Shown piece after piece: positions 45,868 through 57,348 of a DNA stretch of 64,000 bases. The notes beneath the pieces are model-generated. The model did no database searches and was not told the DNA's origin. It saw nothing but the letters and a program-made list of their open reading frames with translations. A program made the translations under genes and the position numbers. Source of the stretch: Ophiodon elongatus (Eukaryota > Chordata > Actinopteri > Perciformes > Hexagrammidae); the NCBI GenBank assembly GCA_016806645.1, contig JACSYO010002172.1:447990-511989 (forward strand). The letters are read 5' to 3'. Numbering within the stretch: position 1 is the stretch's first letter; each line of letters starts with the position of its first letter.

Positions 45868-45900
45868 CAAATCCCGGCTCCCCCTATCCGCATGTCGAGC
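45868..45900 (+). mobile_element. SINE head fragment
   Basis: GTTGGGAATTCAAATCCCGGCTCC then CGCATGTCGAGC corresponds to the B-box region and following body of the SINE at 15951 (GGTTTGATCCCCGGCTCC ... CATGTCGATG). Only this part survives, directly after the LINE-associated fragment. Confidence 0.5.
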
Positions 45901-45947
45901 TTCGCATCAGCCCACTGCTCCTACATGTTTAGACAGGGACCATTAAA

Positions 45948-45989
45948 GACATAGTGGCTACTCTGTTACACATGAGTAGCCACTATGTC
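45948..45989. repeat. Perfect 15-bp stem hairpin
   Basis: GACATAGTGGCTACT (45948-45962) and its exact inverse complement (45975-45989) are separated by 12 bases (CTGTTACACATG). No transposon ends were recognised around it. Confidence 0.95.
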
Positions 45990-46293
45990 CACGCTGACAT
46001 CACCATGGCATCATCAGGGTTATCTTCTCAGAAAGTAGGCATCACAGTTTCCACAGTGTGCCCGTTTAAGGAGGATGAAAGCCAGTAAAGACTGTTGAAA
46101 TGATTTGAGGGAGGGAAACATAGAGAGCGGAGTCATGGGAGGTGATGCCCCGCTGAGCCCAGGAGGCTCATCTACAAACATGATGGTGCACCTGTTCCTG
46201 CTCATCACTAAACCAGAGCGCTGACAATTAAATGCAGCTCGTATGTGTGCACGAGCTAATATGTGGAATTGCATCAATTACCCAGGTGGATAG
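45990..46293. other. Non-coding, nothing recognised
   Basis: Short unique stretch before the GT tract. Confidence 0.4.
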
Positions 46294-46362
46294 ATGTGTG
46301 TGTGTGTGTGTGTGTGTGCGCGTGCGTGCGTGTGTGTATGCGTGCGTAGGTGTGTGTGTGTA
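46294..46362. repeat. (GT)n tract with GCGTGC variants
   Basis: Twelve or so pure GT units are followed by GCGTGC/GTATGC variants and a final GT run. Alternating purine-pyrimidine sequence is Z-DNA-prone. Confidence 0.95.
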
Positions 46363-46528
46363 CACTCAGTAAACTGACTGTACGGTGTAGACACCATACT
46401 GCATTCTATGACCGTGAGTTACCCTGTATCTCTCCCACCTGAGCTTAGCATAGGTAGCATATGGGCTCGCAAAGGGACAACTATCAACAGCTTATTATGA
46501 CACACAACACTTTCTAATACTATGGATA

Positions 46529-46533
46529 ATATA

Positions 46534-46608
<75 letters not shown>

Positions 46609-46668
46609 ATAGATATAGATATATCTATATCTATATATATAGATATTTATATCTATATATATGTGTGT
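46529..46668. repeat. Compound (AT)n(AG)n(ATCTAT)n tract
   Basis: About 20 AT units (46536-46576) are followed by about 14 AG units (46577-46604) and then CTATAGATATAGATATATC-type palindromic words. The third part is an AT/AG derivative in which TATAGATA and its complement alternate, so it can pair with itself. Confidence 0.95.
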
Positions 46669-49009
46669 ATCTTAAAAGGCCTAAATACTTATATTTTAAG
46701 ACATCTTACCAAGGGAATCTTCACTTGTTCCATTGGCAGATTTTTTACTTATAACAAGCAGAAGCATCTTGTATTGATTGTTTTTTAAGGTGGACTTTTT
46801 CCAGCCTGTAATAATTTTCTCCTGTCTACATTTACAGTTAATTAATTTTGTACCAGTGGAAAAAAAATCCTTTTTAAGTTCATTTTTTTTGTCTGGGATC
46901 CAGTTGAGGGGGAGTGTCACTAGAGAAAGACACATCAAAGGTTTTGCCTAATTGTTTGAGGAAGACAACTCTGTGTGAATATGGTTGTACCTGCCGGGAG
47001 TCACCTTGGCTGTTAGCTGATTCTGAGAGGAGTACTGGGGGAGAGATATAAATAAACTATGTTTTTTTGTTTTTTCAGTTTCTCAATGACTTTCATCAAG
47101 GAGGTTCTGTATGTAGACTGATGTAATATCAAGTTTTTATGGGTACAAGTGAGACTAGTGAAGGCTATCCTATAGCGTTACATTCTATTTTTCCAGCTTG
47201 ACCCTATTTCCTTATGTTTTTGAGTCCAAGTGACTAATGGGGACAGTTGTTTTAATTTGTGCAGGCGCTATAAAGTGACAGTACAGAGCGAGGCTGTAAT
47301 GTAATTGCTCGGGGCAACTCCTCACCACCAATGCACGTCCACTAAATGTGTTTGATTTGACCACAGACGGGCTCAGGTTGTTATAATGAGTCTGACAACA
47401 TTGTTGAAGGACGCCTGTGGAGAAATAAAACCTTGTACTTTGCCTTTCGCTTGATTTCTATCAATAGATTCTGCATTCAAACAAGGAGGGAGAGTTGGGG
47501 AGAGGAGTCGTGACAGAGTGTGTTGTGTTGCCATTAAACTTGCATTGAAGATATAATGTAAGCATAAACGTCTCTCCTTCTCCTTCCATATTCATCAAGC
47601 AGACTCTAAAACATGATCGTTAGAGACAAGAAAAATAAGCAATTATGCATTCATTGATGAACACAATATCTTAAAAAGCAGTAGACTGACTGTGGTTAAA
47701 CTTGACCATCTCTGAGAGTGAAATCCCTGCACACTGAAAGTCGACATGCCCTTCTTTGTGAGGACGTTACCAGTGTGTGTGTGGCTGCATTTACCTCAGA
47801 ATAAACATCCATAACAACACCGTCTACCTCCATCTGGCGTGCATTTGTGCAACACCATTTCCTTAGCAAACCCCACTAGATCATGCAACTGATGCTTTGT
47901 GAGGCAGAAGAAAACACTTGAGCTGTTTAAGTGGGAAAAAAACAACACCATTCAACAGGAGCAAAGAGCTACTGGAGCACATGTTTGTGATTGACAAAGT
48001 AAAGATGTGAGGAAAGAGGCCCTTAAGGCCAGGCTCTGGACAGAAAGCATGCATCTTTTAAAAATAATGATATTTTTTCTCTTTGTATGCAGTGTGTTGA
48101 CAGGCCACAATGACAGAGACACAGCAGTGTACTGTACTGTATATGTTTAAATTGGCTGCCCAACAGTAAAAAGGCTGGAAACTAAGAAGCACAACACGAG
48201 GAGGGGAAGATTTTTGTTGGTTTGCTTGTTTGCTTGACCTCCCTTGTTTCTGTAAATAGAGGCTGAAAGACCAGAAGCAGATCTAGCAGACTGCCATCAT
48301 GAAAGCCTTCAGCAAATTGCTATCTGCTGCTCCGGCGCTCGTCCCTCAACCGAATAATGCTACTGTTTATAGCTCTCCCTTAACTCCCTGAACAGGCTCC
48401 TCAGGATGTCACCATGAATACAAATGTGCTTTTACTTTGCCAAAAAATAGTAAGATGGAGGAGTGGAACAAAAATACACACTATGTTACTCAAAAGTTTC
48501 AAAACTGAACTGATAAACGGGAGAGGACAGCCAGACAGAAAGGCTAACAAACAGCATATTACTGTTGACGCATGAGCCAGATGAAGAAGAGCAGCCATCT
48601 TGGATTTTTGTAGTCGGTTTGTGTGGCTTCAGGCGGCGTTGCAGTCAAAATGTTCGACTGGGAACTCGGAAGTTCTGACCCGACAGTTGAAATGGATTGA
48701 AGCATTAATTCACCATGACCTACTATAATAATTTATTTAAAGGGTGGGGGAGCTAATCCATGCATTATCATGTAAAGCATTGGTTCATGAACACAAAATA
48801 AATAAATTCAAAGCTCAATGAGTTGTATTTTTCAGTAATATTGCAGGCAGAAGTTTGTTTTCAACAATTTCATACTACATACTGCCGATGAATGCAGACT
48901 GCTGCACACGGCGTTCTTCAGTAGAAGGGAGTAGGCGGTTTTGAACACAACCCCTGACCCTCCTCCCCGTCTCTGTGGGATTGTTCTGTCTACCACTAGT
49001 AGCTCCGTC
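46669..49009. other. Non-coding, nothing recognised
   Basis: AT-rich unique sequence. No gene, RNA or complete element was recognised. Confidence 0.45.
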
Positions 49010-49262
49010 CTTTGACCAAAGTACTTGTTTGTGAGCGTTCCTGTGTGTTAGTCCCTGAGTTAATCATCTGCTTCCTCGTGCTCAGGCCTGCCTCTCAGCT
49101 GTCCTGGAGTCCCAATCTCCTGCCCGCTCACTCTCTCAGCCGTCAGACCCAGCTCTCCGTTCAGCCTCGGGATCAGTGGATCAGCCCAGGACCACTGACC
49201 CTCGGCCCGACTGCCGTTAGCTCTAAATAAACCTTTTGACCTGCGTTCTGGGTTCACTCAAC
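49010..49262 (+). mobile_element. Pyrimidine-rich dispersed repeat 3' end
   Basis: A C/T-rich body (CCTGCCTCTCAGCTGTCC, CTGCCCGCTCACTCTCTC) leads to CTCTAAATAAACCTTTTGACC, CTGCGTTCTGGGTTC and CAACACCGATCTAAC. The AATAAA with a GCGTTCTGGGT word just after it is the same ending as the repeat at 29810-30330 (minus strand). It looks like the polyadenylated 3' end of a retroelement. Confidence 0.55.
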
Positions 49263-49861
49263 ACCGATCTAACATGCAGACAGTGTTTTGTGCTTTATTT
49301 TGCATTATTAGCATAATAATAAGCAAATAATGCTGAAAGAACAGGCTGAACACGTAAGTCACAGACAGAACCGTTAGTGCACTGATTACTCAATCAAGCA
49401 CTGAGCCCCCATCGGGTTCATTTCCTCACGGAGCTTTTCTGTCTGGAACTATTAAGCCATCTTTTTTTTTTTTAGTGGCTTCTTCTTAAAAAGGGGACAC
49501 CACAGAGCGAGCGTCAGCATGTTCCTGCCTGACAGGAGAACAACAAGCCTCCATTCTGCGTGGCCATTCACTCCCCAACAATGGCTCTACAGGACGCTGG
49601 CATCAAGTCCAGAGTCAATAAAGTCACTGCTTTGGTCTGCCAACTTTGTTTACATTTTTGTATGTGTTGGTGTTGTTCCAGAAAGCATGAAAAGATAGAA
49701 ATATTCAACAATACAGCTGTAAATGTTCTTCATCAGCTGAAGACGGTCAGAAAGAAATCAGTGGCGGAGCCAGACATGGTGAACGTTAGGGGCCCAGCCC
49801 AGACCTGAGGGGGGCCGGGGGCCTGGGGGCATCCTCATCTGGGAGATATGTTTTCTCCCAT
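49263..49861. other. Non-coding, nothing recognised
   Basis: Contains a T11 run near 49462 and, at about 49755-49830, a G-rich AGTGGCGGAGCC...GGGGCC block that may be an old transposon end. Confidence 0.35.
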
Positions 49862-49912
49862 TTATGGCAGCTGTATTTTGGCAGCTGCATTCATGGCAGC
49901 TGTATTTTCAGC
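49862..49912. repeat. Short tandem ATGGCAGCTGTATTTT repeat
   Basis: Three diverged tandem units (ATGGCAGCTGTATTTT, GGCAGCTGCATTC, ATGGCAGCTGTATTTTC), each with a CAGCTG core. Confidence 0.85.
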
Positions 49913-50121
49913 CCTTTGATAATGGAATGCCTAAAAATCTTGGTAAAAACACGATAGCATGTTATGTAATTGTTCTCTTACTATCTCCATCATTCTGAAA
50001 CAAGAACACAGTACATTTGGAGGATTACTTTTTTTCACTCCTGCCACCAAAAAGAGACAGAAAATGACTGATGTTGGTATTTTTTGTTACATAATATACA
50101 TAGGTAGGGTAGGAATTATGT

Positions 50122-50123
<2 letters not shown>

Positions 50124-50159
<36 letters not shown>
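50124..50159. repeat. (TA)n microsatellite
   Basis: Eighteen pure AT units. Confidence 0.97.
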
Positions 50160-50162
<3 letters not shown>

Positions 50163-50219
50163 CATCCAGACATCTGTTTTTGCACACACAGTAAAAAGAG
50201 TCCACTTTTAGAGAAATGA

Positions 50220-50645
50220 AATTGGTTCCAATGTGCCTTCAGTCCTGTCCTCTTGTGAAGCCTCCAACCAGTCAATCTGCAGATGTTTTTATGACAGCCG
50301 TTACATGAAGCCTGCAGGCCCCAGAGATATTAGTTCGACCACTTATTTGTTACATGCTTTATATTGCAAAGAACGCCACTTGACAGCCAATCTGTTACTC
50401 ATTGTCACTGAAGCAGCACGATGGCATAACAGATTACACTCCCTGCCTCTTTGCTCTCAGTCCTCAGAAGACGTTAACATTCATAAAATTCCGGCTGAGG
50501 TGTCCCATGCAAGGAGAATACATTTGAGTTTAACGCTACAGTTGACCTCAGACAGAGCGCTGTGGCAGTATGAAGGATTAAGGACACGTAGTGCTATTAT
50601 ACAAATGATTTGGAGCGTGGCGTGATATTTCAGAATTACAATTTG
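50220..50645. promoter_or_regulatory. Candidate conserved regulatory block (inference)
   Basis: Repeat-free sequence with an open 130-codon plus-strand frame (50233-50625) that lacks any recognisable domain. Words such as CCAACCAGTCAATCTGC, GACAGCCAATCTG and ATACAAATGATTTGG, and sharp boundaries with the TA tract on the left, make it a regulatory candidate. A coding exon cannot be excluded from one sequence. Confidence 0.3.
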
Positions 50646-51779
50646 ATGGTTATTTGTTGTCCTCTTTCAGCTTGAACAGCAATATTTTGCTCCTGTTTTT
50701 GTGTGGAGGAGGTCTTTATAGAACAGGCAACTCACTGTGTATCTGCTGGTAATAACTTCTGCTTTTTAAAGTTTCCTTTGGCTCGTGTGGCGCTTCACTG
50801 AATGTGTGTTCTGTAAGTCCCAGAATCACTCGGCCTCTCTCTCAGGCCAAACCTAGTCCACACAAACGTCCTGCTGCATTCAGCACTGCATACGGCAAAC
50901 TGACCAAGAGGGAGCTGTGTTAGCTTAATCTGAAACAACTTCAATCATTTTAATGAACAGGGATTAATGAACGAGGGAGCCACTGGTTTGTTTGTTTCTT
51001 TTGGGGGGAAAGGTGGTAGGTCAGCCCTAATAACCCAGTTGTGTTTGTACAGAGCCCCCCACCTCATCTCATTACATATCGAAGCGTAGCCTGGATAGCT
51101 CCAAGGGTATAAGGATATTATGTGAATGAAAAACATTTCAACTAATGAAAAGTTTGAAATAATGACACAGTGCGTCACTGACGTGCCTGAAATATCACTA
51201 TTTCAGAGCAGTTAAACTGTCCATAAACCATAAACAGAGCACTACTCTAAACATGGGCCACTTTCCTGGACCGCTCTCCAACAACTCAGCCTGGAAACTG
51301 TGATGCTTGTGGCTGGAAATCCAGAGGCTGCGATGTATCACTTCCAACAGCGGGACTAGAGGTGGGATTAGTGTGTGATTGGGACTTTTGGGCGACCCCC
51401 AATCCTTAACTCTGATACCCCATCATCCAGACCGGCAACCGCTGGAAAGCTGGAACCAAACCGCTCCAACACATTAAAGGCCCCACACTTTATCACTTTG
51501 CCCTCTTCCCTGTATGTACTGAAAGGGGCACTCCAGCAATTCAGTCTGTCACTTACATAATGTGGGGCTCGCGAAAGACAGATTATTTAATTAAGAATGG
51601 TGAAAACTGGAACAGCAGAGGCTGAAAAACTCCCAAACACTGGATCCTACAATTCCCATAATGCATCTGAGTGCTCGACGAGTAGCCCTTTATGTGAGAT
51701 TGTTAGAGTGCTCTTTTAATTGTTTAATTTGTTTTATTTTATACGTTTTATATTATTATACAAAATAATAATTATAATA
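50646..51779. other. Non-coding, nothing recognised
   Basis: Mixed unique sequence. No gene, RNA or complete element was recognised. Confidence 0.4.
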
Positions 51780-52090
51780 CAATTTATTGTGGCATGATCG
51801 AAAGCCTCTGAGCAGACATCGGCGTTTGAGACTGTTTTTTCAAATCTATTACATTTGTTTTAACAATAAGCAAACATCATCTGCATCACAGATGTTTTGT
51901 GCTGCAAAGGAATTTATTCAATTACTATCAAATTACTTTGCAAACTGTATTACTGCTGCTGATAAAATCAATATGCTGCTTAATGAGGTGGATCATGTGG
52001 GCTGTTTGTCCCATGTGTTTGTTAATCAGATGTGTCATAATTAAAATCGTATCATTGTGTGAGGTAATGCTCATTAAAAGAAATGTTGCA
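51780..52090. promoter_or_regulatory. Strongest candidate conserved element (inference)
   Basis: About 300 bp without simple repeats or transposon marks, lying between AT-rich filler on both sides. It is packed with factor-type words: GCAAAGGAATTTATTCAATTAC, ATCAAATTACTTTGC, GATAAAATCAATATG, TGCTTAATGAGG, TTAATCAGATG and CATAATTAAAATCG. ATTA/TAAT cores recur roughly every 20-30 bp. This texture is typical of deeply conserved vertebrate enhancers. The overlapping short frames have no domain. Confidence 0.4.
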
Positions 52091-52454
52091 ATAGCTATCG
52101 AATAGTAAAATTATAAAAGTAGAAATATAGGTAAAGTAATGTTTTTTTTCATTTTTATTGATATTAAGGTCTAACAATGTAAAATACTATTCACAATGGG
52201 CCATTGGAATGGTGATGGAGAGGATTGTACTACTGAAACATTTTGAATAGGATATTTGAAGAGTTGAGACTGATGATAAATAATAATTCTCTGAGGCTAG
52301 TAATGCTGCTGAAGACAAAATATATACACAGCACATTAACACAGTCTTTGATTATGATACAGATATTACACATTTGAAGTGACATGGATGTGTGGTCTGT
52401 CTAGCTAACTATCTGACTAGCTTCAACTGATTCATTGCCAGTAATGCTAGGAAA
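52091..52454. other. AT-rich filler
   Basis: Nothing recognised. Confidence 0.45.
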
Positions 52455-52590
52455 ACTCTCCATCCATCATCTATCTATCTATCCATCATACATCATACAT
52501 CATCTATCCATCCATCTTCCATCATCTATCATCCATCATCCATCCATCCATCCATCCATCCATCCATCCATCATCAATCTATCCATATTA
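52455..52590. repeat. (ATCC/ATCT/ATCATC)n microsatellite
   Basis: A tetranucleotide CATC/ATCT tract with ATCATACATC interruptions and a pure (ATCC)n run at about 52540-52570. Confidence 0.95.
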
Positions 52591-52610
52591 ATTTTGGGGT
52601 GTTTAGGCCG

Positions 52611-52679
52611 CTACGACCCAGAGGTCGTATGAGCATGGTTCCATGTATTTGTGTATGATGCTCTCATGTTCTGTGTTGT

Positions 52680-52720
<41 letters not shown>

Positions 52721-53010
52721 TTCATGTTTATGTTCTGTCCATTGACATAAACAGTCCAGGTTTGGTAGGGTGGGTGGCATTTTGGATACCCCTGTTCTCT
52801 CCTTGTTTTTCTGTTTGGAGGTTAGCAACGTGTCTTTTCTTTCATAGTTTGAGTAGGAAAGGTTAGTTTTCCTTTAGTTCTTGGCTTTATTGTTTTGCTG
52901 TTAGTCCACCCTGAAGCTGCAAGTTCTAAATACACTTTTAAAAGGCTGAATATTTCTGGTTGCTGGTGGTTTCGTGTTGCGGCAGGTTTTCCCCGAGGCT
53001 GGGTCGTAAC
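52611..53010 (+). mobile_element. Inverted-terminal-repeat element with TACGACCCAG ends
   Basis: TACGACCCAG at 52612-52621 and its exact inverse complement CTGGGTCGTA at 52999-53008 bound about 400 bp. The outer six bases on each side are alike (AGGCCG and AAGCCG), so a short target duplication is possible. Inside are a (CT)n tract, a T-rich body and AGTTCTAAATACACTTTTAAAAGGCTG. The right part resembles the 3' ends of the pyrimidine-rich repeats at 29810 and 49010, so this may be a retroelement 3' end with accidental short inverted ends. Confidence 0.5.
52683..52717. repeat. (CT)n microsatellite
   Basis: About 17 pure CT units inside the element at 52611-53010. Confidence 0.97.
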
Positions 53011-53027
53011 AAGCCGATGTTCTAAAT

Positions 53028-53449
53028 TAGTGGTCCCCAAACCTTTTTTTTGGGGACCTACTTCTTAAAAATGACAAACCATCGAGACCCACTTCTTTCC
53101 TCACCTACATATTTAGAGTAAATTAATGTTCCTGACCATCTTTACTGCCATTTCCACATCTCATTATATTATCTTGAATGGAGAAACCAGCCATTTAGAA
53201 GAGATATACGTCAGATAATCACAACCTTGTTTTTTGCACCTGTTATTGAAAACATATAATTACATTTATGCAGTTATCAAGTTTTTTCATTCTTTTCATT
53301 CCCTCTCATCATGTGGCTCAAAGATGAACTGCAGATATAAATGTTGAACAAAAAAATATGGAAGAAATTCTGCAAAATGTATTTGGAGACCCCAATAAAT
53401 GCTCTTGCGACCCACATGTGGGCCCCGAGCCGGTCTTTGGGGATCACTG
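53028..53449. mobile_element. hAT-like MITE with 8-bp target duplication
   Basis: The left end is TAGTGGTCCCCAAACC, and the right end is GGTCTTTGGGGATCACTG, an imperfect inverse complement of about 16 bp. The 8-bp flanks TTCTAAAT (53020-53027) and TTCTGAAG (53450-53457) agree at six positions, as expected for an aged hAT target duplication. Sub-terminal GAGACCCACTTC and GCGACCCACATGTGGGCCCC are typical of hAT ends of the CAGTGGTTCCCAAAC type. The 422-bp interior is AT-rich and non-coding, so movement depended on a transposase elsewhere. It lies only 17 bp from the previous element. Confidence 0.8.
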
Positions 53450-53839
53450 TTCTGAAGTGCTCAGTCTACTTCCAATGTATTTCACATCTCATAGTTTATG
53501 TGACTCGCTGTGCATTAGAGTAAGTTTGAGTTTCTCCATTAACATCACCAAAGTCAGCCGGCAGTAACAGCCATAAGCCGGCTGCCAATAGACATAACAA
53601 ATTCTTCCTGTGAAACCAGAATGATCATGTATGCGAGAAAGTGCTATGTAAGCAGATGAAATGTGAGAGCGAAGCTGGAACATTTTCCTTACAGAACACT
53701 TTAACTTTTTTTATAGACTTGAGCTCTCACTGACTCCTTCTTTCAAACTGCCAGAAGATTCAATGACAGAAGCTGCCACACTAAAAATGAAAAGTGAAAT
53801 ATTTAGTTTTTTTTTTTAAACAGATTTCATTATTTTATT
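53450..53839. other. Non-coding, nothing recognised
   Basis: Short unique stretch. Confidence 0.4.
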
Positions 53840-54110
53840 TTAAAGTTTATATGGCTCCATTATTTAACATTCTTCGAAGGATAAAATATTATTGGAGTTC
53901 TTCTCACATTTCCCTTTGTATTCACGCTTTATTTTCCAAAGTGTGGTTCTGCGCTGGCGGCAGGAAGCGGAGAAATTACCCATCATGCCTCATTCATGAT
54001 TCATTTGATGTTTCATCCTCGATATCAAAAGTCCCATTCAGCATGACCTTTTGTATTTATTTATTTTCCATTCTTTTGGCTCTGTAAAGTGAGCAGCTGC
54101 TGAAATAATC
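53840..54110. promoter_or_regulatory. Candidate conserved regulatory block (inference)
   Basis: Repeat-free sequence with CTCATTCATGATTCATTTGATG (partly palindromic), CGATATCAAAAGTCCC and GGATAAAATATTATTGG words. Supported only by composition. Confidence 0.3.
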
Positions 54111-54213
54111 TCCAAACATTTGGACTTCAGAGTTTCTATCTAACATGTCATCATCACTAAGTGAGGTCAAATGTGTTTTAACTGTGCTATCGTGTTGTGC
54201 AGCGTCGTATGTG

Positions 54214-54227
54214 AACACACGCGCACA

Positions 54228-54271
<44 letters not shown>

Positions 54272-54283
54272 CACACACACACA
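54214..54283. repeat. Compound (GCAC)n(AC)n microsatellite
   Basis: About nine ACGC/GCAC tetranucleotide units pass into a pure CA run of ten or so units. CG-containing alternating sequence is strongly Z-DNA-prone. Confidence 0.97.
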
Positions 54284-54426
54284 GCACTGTTCCTGTTTCC
54301 CCCCCCCGCTGATTTTTGTTCAACATCCAAACTCACTGAATTAAATATGATTTATTCTTTTTGTGTAGTTATGTGTGTGCACATGTACTGTATATTCTCT
54401 GCATACAGTACAGTACCTAAGCTCTC

Positions 54427-54457
54427 GTGTGTGTGTGTGCGTGTTTGAGTGTGTGTG
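54427..54457. repeat. (GT)n tract
   Basis: Interrupted GT repeat. Confidence 0.9.
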
Positions 54458-55535
54458 AGAGGGAATGTAACGTATTGTGTTTGTGCCCCGGGGTCACCAC
54501 AAAGTCACATCGCTTCCACCTCAACACCTGCGGATCCCTGAGGTCAGCGCGCTGTGGTTGGACGTGCCGGGTCACATGACTGCCCTCCCGCCGACCTCGT
54601 CCCACCTTCCTACCCCATTGGCCTTTTTGGTCAAGCCCCCCTCCCTCCACCGTTCCCGGGGTGGAAGTGAGCTGATGGATGGGGAGCGACAGCATGTGAC
54701 CCACAACTCAACTCTTTAATGCTGCTCCAGCCATCACACCGGCCCATGTGACGCTCTGAACACAGGAAACACGCAGGACACATCCAATTATGTTTATGTA
54801 TTTAACTTCATGACAGAACTCAAATGAGCAATAGCACTGTTGATTCTGCAGTGTTAACAAACACATGTTCACAGGGAGGAATTATTACATTATTCTTCTT
54901 TCTTTAAAAAACACATTTTTGATAAGTACTTGAGGAAACAAAATAATGATTAAAAATAGGTTTTTGGGATATTTTCTCTAATGAGCTGATGAATTTGCAA
55001 ACCATCATATTAATCTGAATGGAAACGCATCAAAAATAGACTATGGCCTTGTACTGTAGAGTGAACTGCCCTTTAGGATAAGCAAATGCAATGATCAGAT
55101 AGAAAACAACTTTCTAATTTTTGTTTTACAATTTTAGCTGTCAGCTGTCATACTTCAATTATATCAAAAATATCAAGTGTATTATAGATATTACAACCCA
55201 AAGCATTACTATATTATTCTAATAGAGAATATGTTACTAGCCCTCCACTCCATTTACATTTACTTACTTGATCTTATATAATTCATCTCGACTGTAAAAC
55301 TGAGACGTTTGTTTCATCAGACTATTGTTTGTATATTATAAATGTTTACAGTAATAGTAAAGTACATGACTTATCATTTATATTCATGGATCAGACATTT
55401 TCTATCAACATGGGTTGCACACTCTGAGACTTTGAGACCTGGTGGCCCTGAACGATATCAAGCACTCAAGGAGTTTAGATGGAAATCTATATTTGTGGCT
55501 CACCAGGTGTTGCTGGTGATTGAGAGCTCTCTGGG
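54458..55535. other. Non-coding, nothing recognised
   Basis: The GC-richer part at 54480-54720 gives opposing short open frames without domains. The rest is AT-rich. Confidence 0.4.
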
Positions 55536-56221
55536 TATGTCAAACCCGACACTTACACTCTGGCTATTTTATTTGACACCGATCTTAAATTTAATAACCA
55601 AATAAATTCTTTTGTGAAGTCATCTTTTTGCCATCTCAGAGTTTTAAGCAAGGTCAAGCATATGTTTTCTTTTAGAAGATTTGAGACAATAATCTGTGCT
55701 TTTATTCCTTCTGGCCTGGATTATTGCTCTTAAGGCTCTACCTTCAGCGTGTGCAGCCACAGGCCAGCTGACAGGGTCTAAAGAGACGCGCCACAGCACT
55801 CTGACCTCATTGCATTAGTTACCAGTGATATTTACAGTTTACTACAACATTTAACTTTTTATTTTTATTTGATGTTTTTGGCCATCTCGCTCCAGCTGGT
55901 CTCAGTGACCTTGTACATCCTCACTGGTCCCAGGAACCTGAGCTCATCTGCTCAGCTGCTGCTTTCCATCCTGCAAGAGGCGGACATGTGACGGCGCCCA
56001 CGCTGAGGAACGGCCTTCAATCATTCCCACCATCAAATGTTTCAAATCCTAAAAACTAATAACCCACTTATTGTCTCAGGCGTTGTGTTTTTGATGTGTT
56101 TTAGATATGTCAATATGCGATTGTGTCATTGTGTTATTTGTCATGTCCTGCACTTTTTATGTTTTGCTGTGTAAAGCAGTTTGGTCAGGATGTCTTTAAA
56201 CCGTGCTTTATAAATAACACA
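55536..56221 (+). mobile_element. L2/Maui-type LINE 3' remnant
   Basis: The plus strand reads FDTDLKFNNQINSFVKSSF, then CHLRVLSKVKHMFSFRRFE and TIICAFIPSGLDYCS before a TAA. These match the thumb-region blocks of L2-clade reverse transcriptases (FD.DLKF..QI..VVKSSF..LR, F...RLDYCN). Further pieces follow in broken frames: LTGS..R, TSLH*LPV, LSDLVHPHWS and a PTLRNGL segment near 56000. Multiple stops and indels make it a pseudogene. The 3' tail has the diagnostic GTAAAGCAGTTTGGTCAGG and GTGCTTTATAAATAAC words (56171-56220), after which CAATCATAAAAT repeats begin. The element is 5' truncated. Confidence 0.88.
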
Positions 56222-56675
56222 ATCATAAAATATAATCAATCATAAAATCATGACTGCAGAAAATACTCTGAATAATTAGATTGTGTAAAAGAAGATATAT
56301 TCTTGTATAGGCAAATACAATTTTTTTTAACATTTCATAGCATCTTACATTTTTTTAAATTCTTAAAAAAATGTGACAAATCATTTAATCTGTAAGAGAA
56401 ATTTAGCAAAAAAAAAAAAGTGAAATAGCGGCACCGTTTTCATGTAAAACAATAGTTTTATACGAGATGCTGCAAATAATCCTATTAATTTGCCTCTCGC
56501 ATACTTACAATGCAATAAAATCTCTCTTCAACCGAGGTAACAAGAGTTAGATAGATATTCAAATTATGTTTGACGTCATTAATATAGTAGACAAAATTGC
56601 TTTTATAAGAGTGGTAGAAAAAATACATGGAATACTGATGGATTTATAGAGAACCATAAAAGCCAATATCTGAAG

Positions 56676-57240
56676 TTTTTTTCTTTTTTTGTATTTTTCT
56701 TTGTTTTAAAGAAGCACAGAAATACAACAAAACAGGACAAACAGTTCATACCGACGTTATACTGGGAGAAATACGTGCCAGTTCATATTTAATGGATCAT
56801 CCATTCACCATAGTCATCTCCTTAGGGTCACAAACATAATCCATGTTTACCAGTATTGCAAGAATTTATTAACCTGTAGATTTTGCCAAAATGTCCTTCT
56901 CTCCTTACTTTTATATTATTATATTATTCACAATATCTGCCCAGTCATTCTTTTTTTTTCTTACAGGTTGCTAATTATTCTGTAACAGATATTAATCCTG
57001 CAGCGCGCTGCAATATTGCCTAAATAGATCGTAAAGAATGAAGAGTGTAGTCCGTCACCATAGATGTTCTGCGTATTGCCTCCTGCCAGTGGGCAGCTCC
57101 AAAAAATATGGAAATGCTCCGCCAGCTGTCCTCCACATCTCCTCCAACACAGACCACTTCCCATCTCACCGGTCGGTGCTCCTTTTAACTTCATCATAAA
57201 ATATCCCAGCTAACAGCAGATATTGCAGTGCACATTCAAC
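56676..57240 (-). mobile_element. L1-like LINE 3' remnant
   Basis: On the minus strand, 57197-56961 reads MKLKGAPTGEMGSG, then LCWRRCGGQLAEHFHIFWSC and P. The CWRCG...FFH..WSCP pattern is the C-terminal zinc-knuckle block of L1-type ORF2 proteins of fish. Coding similarity breaks after WSCP, where frames shift. Downstream on the same strand are 250 bp of T/G-rich untranslated sequence and an A-rich end (AAAGAAAAATACAAAAAAAG, about 56735-56680), as expected for L1. A target duplication was not found. It faces the L2 remnant. Confidence 0.65.
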
Positions 57241-57348
57241 CTGTACAGGTCAATACATTTGTCAATAAAGTTGGTGTCACATTTATCCATAGGTCTTATA
57301 TCATCATTAAATGAAAATGAAAAAAAAACATTTTTTCTAAACCATATA

